A DNA stretch of 64,000 nt from Brachyhypopomus gauderio (lineage: Eukaryota > Chordata > Actinopteri > Gymnotiformes > Hypopomidae), in contig NC_135212.1 of the NCBI RefSeq assembly GCF_052324685.1, positions 15,248,410-15,312,409 on the forward strand, written 5' to 3'. Of the stretch, positions 58,883 through 64,000 are shown in pieces; the first letter of the stretch is position 1, and every line of letters starts with the position of its first letter. Both the position numbers and the translations under genes were made by a program. The notes below the pieces were generated by a model. The model had not been told where the DNA came from, did no database searches, and saw nothing but the letters and a program-made list of their open reading frames with translations.

Positions 58883-59155
58883 GGCAGTGATGTGCCCTGA
58901 TGCAGTGTTGGGTCCTGATGCAGTGATGTGCCCTGATGCAGTGTTGGGCCCTGATGCAGTGATGTGCTATGATGCAGTGTTGGGCCCTGATGCAGTGATG
59001 TTTTATTGTTAACCTTGTAAATCCTGTAAAGCGCTTTGTGACAACATGTGTTGTGAAAAGCGCTATATAAATATATTTGATTTGATTTGATTTGATGTGC
59101 CCTGATGCAGTGTTGGGCCCTGATGCAGTGATGGGCCCTGATGCAGTGTTGTATA
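58883..59155. repeat. 18-bp GATGCAGTG array with inserted retroposon tail
   Basis: Units 'ccctgatgcagtgttggg' and 'ccctgatgcagtgatgtg' alternate. A ~95-bp insertion (58999-59093) holds the hairpin 'agcgctttgtgacaac' / 'gttgtgaaaagcgct' and ends in a TTTGA repeat, as seen at the 3' ends of fish retroposons. Confidence 0.8.
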
Positions 59156-60594
59156 GTAGTTTGTAGTGTTATGCAGTTTGACTGCAAACCACCAGGTGTC
59201 AGTGTTTTTGCATCAGTTTTCAATGCTTTGAATCGTTTGCTCATTTGCATCAATCATTTGAATGAGGAAGAATCCCCAAGAGCTTTGTGAAAAGCTCAAA
59301 AAGATCATCTACATGGTAATGTACTGGAATCATATCTTAGTAAATGTAATTCAACATGCACAGTGCTTGCATCAATGTTAGCAAGAAGCTTAGTTCAGTC
59401 TGTGTTCGGTCTGTGTTCGGCCTACTCTATATTACTTGCTTAATGGTTGAGCCCCTAAACAATGTAGCATATGCAATGTACAACCAAAATGTGTTGTTTC
59501 CAGTATGCAAAAGACACTTGAATGCCATACTATTCAGTCCAAATATTCCAGTGCATGACTAGAACTATCTGCAACAGTGGCAGAAGTGTGTGAAACCTTC
59601 ATACATTAACCTGACTCATGTTTTCCATAATACTGTACAATATACTACTATGGGAACCAGTATTCATGACATACAATACAGTATTCAGCATACGGTATGT
59701 AGTGTATGTCAAACATTGCCATGATTGCTTCTGGTTTTGGACTCTATCACCCAGGTAGTTGTTGTTTGTGATGCACATGATGTGACAAATGCAAGGATAC
59801 ATGTGCCCAAAATAACTCCACTGTGGCACCTCGAGTTCTTCACATAGGCACCGCACTGCATGTCATGTTGTGAGGGACAAACTCTGTTTTGTATCTTGTA
59901 TTGCATGTCACTTCAGATTTGCTGCTTCTTCATGGCTGGGACACTGAAACCTGTAGTTTGGGTGAATAGTGTCAGGATGAAAGTGCATTTATAAACGTAT
60001 GTATGTCAGATTCTCTACATTTTCAATAATCCCCCATTAAGTAGAATAAATAGGACAGTCATTACATGTTTGTTATTTACAACATTCACAGATTACAATC
60101 ATTTTAAATCTCAGATAACACTGCATAACCTTGATAAATTTGGTAAAAATGTATTTTATCATTTTTAATTGGAAGCAACTATGGCAGAAACTGCTTAGTC
60201 CTCTCTCAATCTCTCTCTCTCTCTCACTCACTCTCACACTCTCTCACTCTTTCTCACTCTCTCTCACTCTCAATCTCTCTCACTCTCTCATTCTCTCTCA
60301 CACCTCCCTTCCTTCCTTATTATTCTCTAATAGACTTCTTTAGTCTTACATGTATGTCATCATCATAATCACTTCTCCCTCTCGCTCCTCTCTTTCCACC
60401 TCCATGTATTTTATCTCCTTTTCCTCTTCCCTTGAATCAGCGCCGCCCCCCCTCACTTTAAAAGCACACGCTTCCTCTGTGTTCATTAGTAACTTCTCAG
60501 CATCAGAACAGGACGTTCACAGGGGAAGTTTGTTCAGAGAAAGATTACTGCCGTGGATGTTTCTGCTGTACGCGGGTTTCTAGAGTCTCTAGTG

Positions 60595-61548
60595 ATGAAG
60601 CATCTTCTGATCATCCTCTTCCTTACAGAATGTTTGTGGGCTCCCTGTGTGGTGGCAAAGACGCAGGAGTTCTTCATTGCTGCTGTGGAGATAAGCTGGG
60701 ACTACCTGCACACAGACGTCAGTGATCCAGCTGCTAATCAGAGGTACTGCCCTCCCCGAACCGGCATCCACACGCTCTTCACACACAGGGTCAAGGGGCA
60801 AGGCCTTTATTCTAGTTTCTGAACCTAATTTGCTTTTGACTTGATCTGATTTGAACACTGTTTTAAGGTGAAGCATATTAGTGTTATGTGTCATGCCTTT
60901 TACCCAGAATGTTTTTAAAGTAAATCAATATTTCAATGTCTTACAAGACAATGCAAGGTTATTTTGCATATTATTTTGTTTTTGTTGTTGTTTTCGCATG
61001 GGGTTGAGCAATGACTGCATATTTAATCTTTTTTTCCACAGGAGATTTGCATCTGGTGTCCAGAGGTACACAAAGGCGGTCTATGTGGAATTCACAGACT
61101 CCACGTTTAGTGTTCGCAAAACAAAACCTCCATGGGCTGGTCAGTACAGAGCATTACATTTTTAAAATCTTGTCTATCTCATAGTTTATTTGTGCCTGTC
61201 CACTGTTAGCGAGGGGTCACACTCCAGTTTTATACTTCTTCGTGCCAGCTGCCAAAATATACTCCTTCATTGGTTTCACAGGTTGAATTCTTCACTTTTG
61301 AACGAGAGTTTGAACTACAGCATAGGTGTCCAAGTAGTTGAATCACTAGTATATTTGTGCTGAAAGTTGTAAATGTTTAGGACTGTTGGGAATTATTTTT
61401 GTTTCTTTGCTTGTTTATTTTGCAGGAATTCAGGGCCCTACAATCAGGGCAGCAGTCAATGACAGAGTGGTGGTCCACTTTAAGAACTTCGTCTCACAAC
61501 CTCTTAGCATCTCACCAATTGGTGTGCCCTACTGGAAACAGTCTGAAG
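60595..61548 (+). CDS. f8: coagulation factor VIII, first three exons (gene continues beyond the window)
   Basis: Secreted cofactor of factor IXa in the intrinsic clotting pathway. Exons 60595-60743, 61042-61139 and 61426-61548, with GT-AG junctions and matching phase, encode a signal peptide (MKHLLIILFLTECLWAPCVVA) and the start of the first A (cupredoxin-like) domain: TQEFFIAAVEISWDY, VYVEFTDSTF, KPPWAG, GPTIRAAVNDRVVVHFKNF, GVPYWKQSEG. The PPW.G and YWK.SEG words fit factor VIII better than factor V, ceruloplasmin or hephaestin. Exon 3 is 123 nt, the size of human F8 exon 3; exon 2 (98 nt) is shorter than in human. No fourth exon is found up to 64000; intron 3 is at least 2.45 kb and filled with transposons. 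Confidence 0.85.
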
Positions 61549-62029
61549 GTGACACATTCTCCAGTTGAGCTGACCACAATAGAACTGACTACAGATGAGC
61601 TGTCCACAATAGAACTGATCAGAACACTTTGATTACTTCAAACATTCATTTTGTTAGACAGAATGAATGTTTGTATAACTGACATATGCCATTGTTTCTC
61701 AGTTCTTGACCCCTAGTTCATAATTCTACAGTTCTCTTTTATTTTACACTTCCACAAAGATCCTGGCGGTAGTAGTTAAAGGATTAATCATCAGTTTAGT
61801 GGTGCACATTGATGGTATTCATTCTGATGTATGATGACTGTTTGTTTGATGTATGTTAAAATCTTTTATTTTGTATGACTGGACCTACTCCTAGAAACTG
61901 AACCTGAAGCTTTTGGGCTCATGGTGGTTACTCTCACAAGCTTGTGACATAGCACTCTGGGAATGTGATTACACCAGGAGCTTTATGAGCTGAATGTTAT
62001 GAGATCAGTATATGACTTCAGGAGTGATG

Positions 62030-62735
62030 GTTTAGTTACCTTGGAAAAGTAATCCGATTACTGATTACTCCTTCAAAAAGTAACCTAGTTACATTACTGA
62101 TTACTTGATTTTAAAAGTAACTATGTTAGATTACAAGTTACTTTAGTAGTTACATTCAGCAGCAAAATTAGTTTTTCCAATACTCAGTTTATTGGAAGTG
62201 CATTTTTAACAGTAATAATGTATCTCCTGACATTACGTTTGTGTAGCTGTGTGGTATTTGTAAATGTATTTGTAAACGTAATACAAGTGAACTGTTCAGT
62301 CACAGCTATTTGTTGTGAAACAAAATACAATTACAAGTTCAAGCATTTTAAAGTACTTTAGCTAAAATTCCAGCACTTTTCAAACCTGAAACACAATGCA
62401 ACATGAAAATTCGTCAGGTAAATGTTCCTTCCCCTGTTTTTGAGGGGTGTTTCTTTACACTACCACATATCATTACGGAGAACACTGCACAGAATGATGT
62501 GAACGCGCTCGCACTCTCACAGGGTGCATTGAGCGCTACGGTCAGACGTAAAAGTATAACTGAGCCAAGAAGAAAGCAAAAATATATATTTTCACTAAGG
62601 AAAATAAAAATAGTAACACACAGTTACTTGGATAAGTAACTTTAATCTGATTACTGCACTGGAAATAGTAACTCGTTCTATTACTCGTTACTGAAAAAAG
62701 TGGTAAGATTAGAGTAACGCATTACTGACATCACA
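62030..62735. mobile_element. hAT-like element (f8 intron 3)
   Basis: Ends rich in GTAATCNGATTACTG and 'gagtaacgcattactg' words, in opposite orientation at the two sides. Its interior (about 62240-62500) is the reverse complement of a block at about 11880-12150 in the ube2k intron element. Non-coding. Confidence 0.6.
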
Positions 62736-63020
62736 GGACTTCAGTTACATATCATATTCCAGGACCTTAATGAGGAACTGTAATTTGCTGGCTCACTTTT
62801 CAAATGAGAAATGTAACTTAAAAGGCAGAAGCTTATCCCTTTGGAAAAATGAATGGATGACATGGACTTTATCTTTATATACTCTGAATTAGCCGTACTG
62901 TATGGTATCATAATACCAAACCATTTGGTTTGCCAGCAGTAGTAAGAGCATAACTAATGAATAAACAACTATACATTTCCTTTATAAATCATTGGTTGTT
63001 CAGATCAGAAATTTCAGTTA

Positions 63021-63317
63021 TGTGACGGGCAGGGGTGAGCAACTAAAAGGAAGCGATCACGCCAAGTCTCAGGGAAAAAGGATGGTTTAATAGAAAGTGT
63101 GCAAACCTAAAACCCTTGCAATATCTCCAAATTAAGGATATAATGACCAGCGGTCAACTGGTACAAAGACAAGACATATATAGGCAAACAAACGACCCTC
63201 AGGTGAGACGGATCACGGGCTCCGCCCACCTGAGGGACGCACATGACGTCACCAGACAACAACAACAACAGCCGCTGTGGACGGAGGCGGCCGGTAGGGG
63301 GCCGCCTCACCGTGACA
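63021..63317 (-). mobile_element. solo LTR, family A, second full copy (297 bp)
   Basis: Same termini and length as 25038-25334, flanked by a different perfect 5-bp duplication, AGTTA (63016-63020 and 63318-63322). It inserted in f8 intron 3. Confidence 0.88.
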
Positions 63318-63329
63318 AGTTAAATATAT

Positions 63330-64000
63330 CATATAGCAGACAAACACAGTTATATCTGGGAAGTCAAATGAAGTTTATAGGATTTACAGAAAATGCAATA
63401 ATTAATAAAGCAAAATTAGCAGGTGTATAAACTTGGGCACCCCAACAGAAAAATTACATAAAAATTATTAAACTCTCCTTTTGCAGAAATAACAGCCTCA
63501 AAACAGACCATTCTTCTTTACATCTCCAGTTCAGTCTGGTTTGATGGTTTCCGAGCATGGACAGCCCACTTTAATTCACACCACAGACTTTCAATAATAT
63601 TCAGGTCTGGGGACTGAGATGGCCAGTCCAGAACATTGTGCTTGTTCCTCTACATGAATGCCTCAGGAGATGTTGAGCAGTGTTTAGGGTCATGGTCTTG
63701 TTGAAGTATCTAGCCCCGGAGCAACTTCTACTTTGTCACTGATTCTTGAACATTGTTCTCAAGAATCTGATGATATTGACTGTAGTCCATGTGACCTTCA
63801 AATTTAACGAGATTCCCAGTATCTGCACTGCTCTACAGCATGATGGAGCCGCTACGACATTTTACTGTGGGTAGCAAGTGTTTGTCTTGGAATGCTGTGT
63901 TCTTTTTGCATCATGCAAACCACCCCTTGTTATGTTCAAATAACTCACCTTTAGTTTGATCAGTCCACAGCACCTTATTCCAAAATGAACCTGGCGTATC
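63330..64000 (-). mobile_element. Tc1-like element, cut by the window edge
   Basis: The left end contains 'tataaacttgggcacccc', followed by decayed minus-strand transposase sequence ('ggactgagatggccagtcca', 'gatcagtccacagcacctta') with stops. It continues past 64000. Confidence 0.75.

Larger units (their letters stand above)
58195..60594. other. divergent intergenic region, ints10 to f8
   Basis: Contains the ints10 leader, an 18-bp array (58883-59155) with an inserted retroposon tail, otherwise AT-rich unique sequence, and a CTCTCA microsatellite (60207-60303). No other gene seen. Confidence 0.5.

Noticed and set aside
60595-61548. Ceruloplasmin, hephaestin or factor V
   Set aside because: Words such as KPPWAG and YWKQSEG and the 123-nt third exon fit factor VIII better, although only three exons are visible.
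61549-64000. A fourth f8 exon
   Set aside because: No A1-domain sequence was found; the interval is hAT, LTR and Tc1 sequence.

Overview
This window is vertebrate nuclear DNA from a ray-finned fish, almost certainly a teleost. The genes have many short exons with GT-AG introns. Coding is sparse, and the space between is filled with Tc1/mariner and hAT DNA transposons, tRNA-derived SINEs, solo LTRs, CA microsatellites and minisatellites. The species cannot be named from the sequence.

Layout, left to right. One exon of a nicotinic acetylcholine receptor alpha-9-like subunit lies on the minus strand at 928-1073. Next come a LINE/Tc1 composite and the complete ube2k gene (minus, CDS 6357-17909, 7 exons, 200 aa; the UBA-containing ubiquitin-conjugating enzyme E2-25K). 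A nested transposon field (18.9-21.1 kb) leads to klb (beta-klotho, minus, CDS 21848-33972, 5 exons, 1042 aa), whose 8.2-kb last intron holds three minisatellite/microsatellite arrays, three solo LTRs, a Tc1 copy and a hAT-type MITE. Head to head with klb is an intron-free coding sequence for a TLR1-subfamily Toll-like receptor (plus, 37050-39473). Tail to tail with it is ints10 (Integrator subunit 10, minus, CDS 40478-58194, 17 exons, 716 aa). Divergent from ints10, the first three exons of a coagulation factor VIII gene (plus, 60595-61548) start a gene that runs off the right edge.

The order chrna9 - ube2k - klb - TLR1-like matches the order on human chromosome 4p14. ints10 (human 8p) and f8 (human Xq) are joined to that block here, so a synteny break lies between the TLR and ints10. 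The genes do not form a pathway; each works alone: receptor channel, E2 enzyme, FGF19/21 co-receptor, innate immune receptor, snRNA 3'-end processing, blood clotting.

The most unusual structures are two tandem arrays in ints10 that copy its own splice sites. The exon 9 acceptor is repeated four times at 24-bp spacing, in frame and open. The exon 11 donor is repeated about fourteen times at 28-bp spacing, where use of any copy would add an immediate stop. Also notable: three unrelated MITEs share a C-rich internal module; a ~0.23-kb-arm inverted repeat lies in a ube2k intron; a 41-bp palindromic array fills ube2k intron 1; and a nearly intact Tc1 transposase carries what looks like a single late frameshift. 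Exon boundaries were derived by hand from codon phase and GT/AG signals. Repeat family names rest on recognition of termini and transposase motifs, not on a database search.
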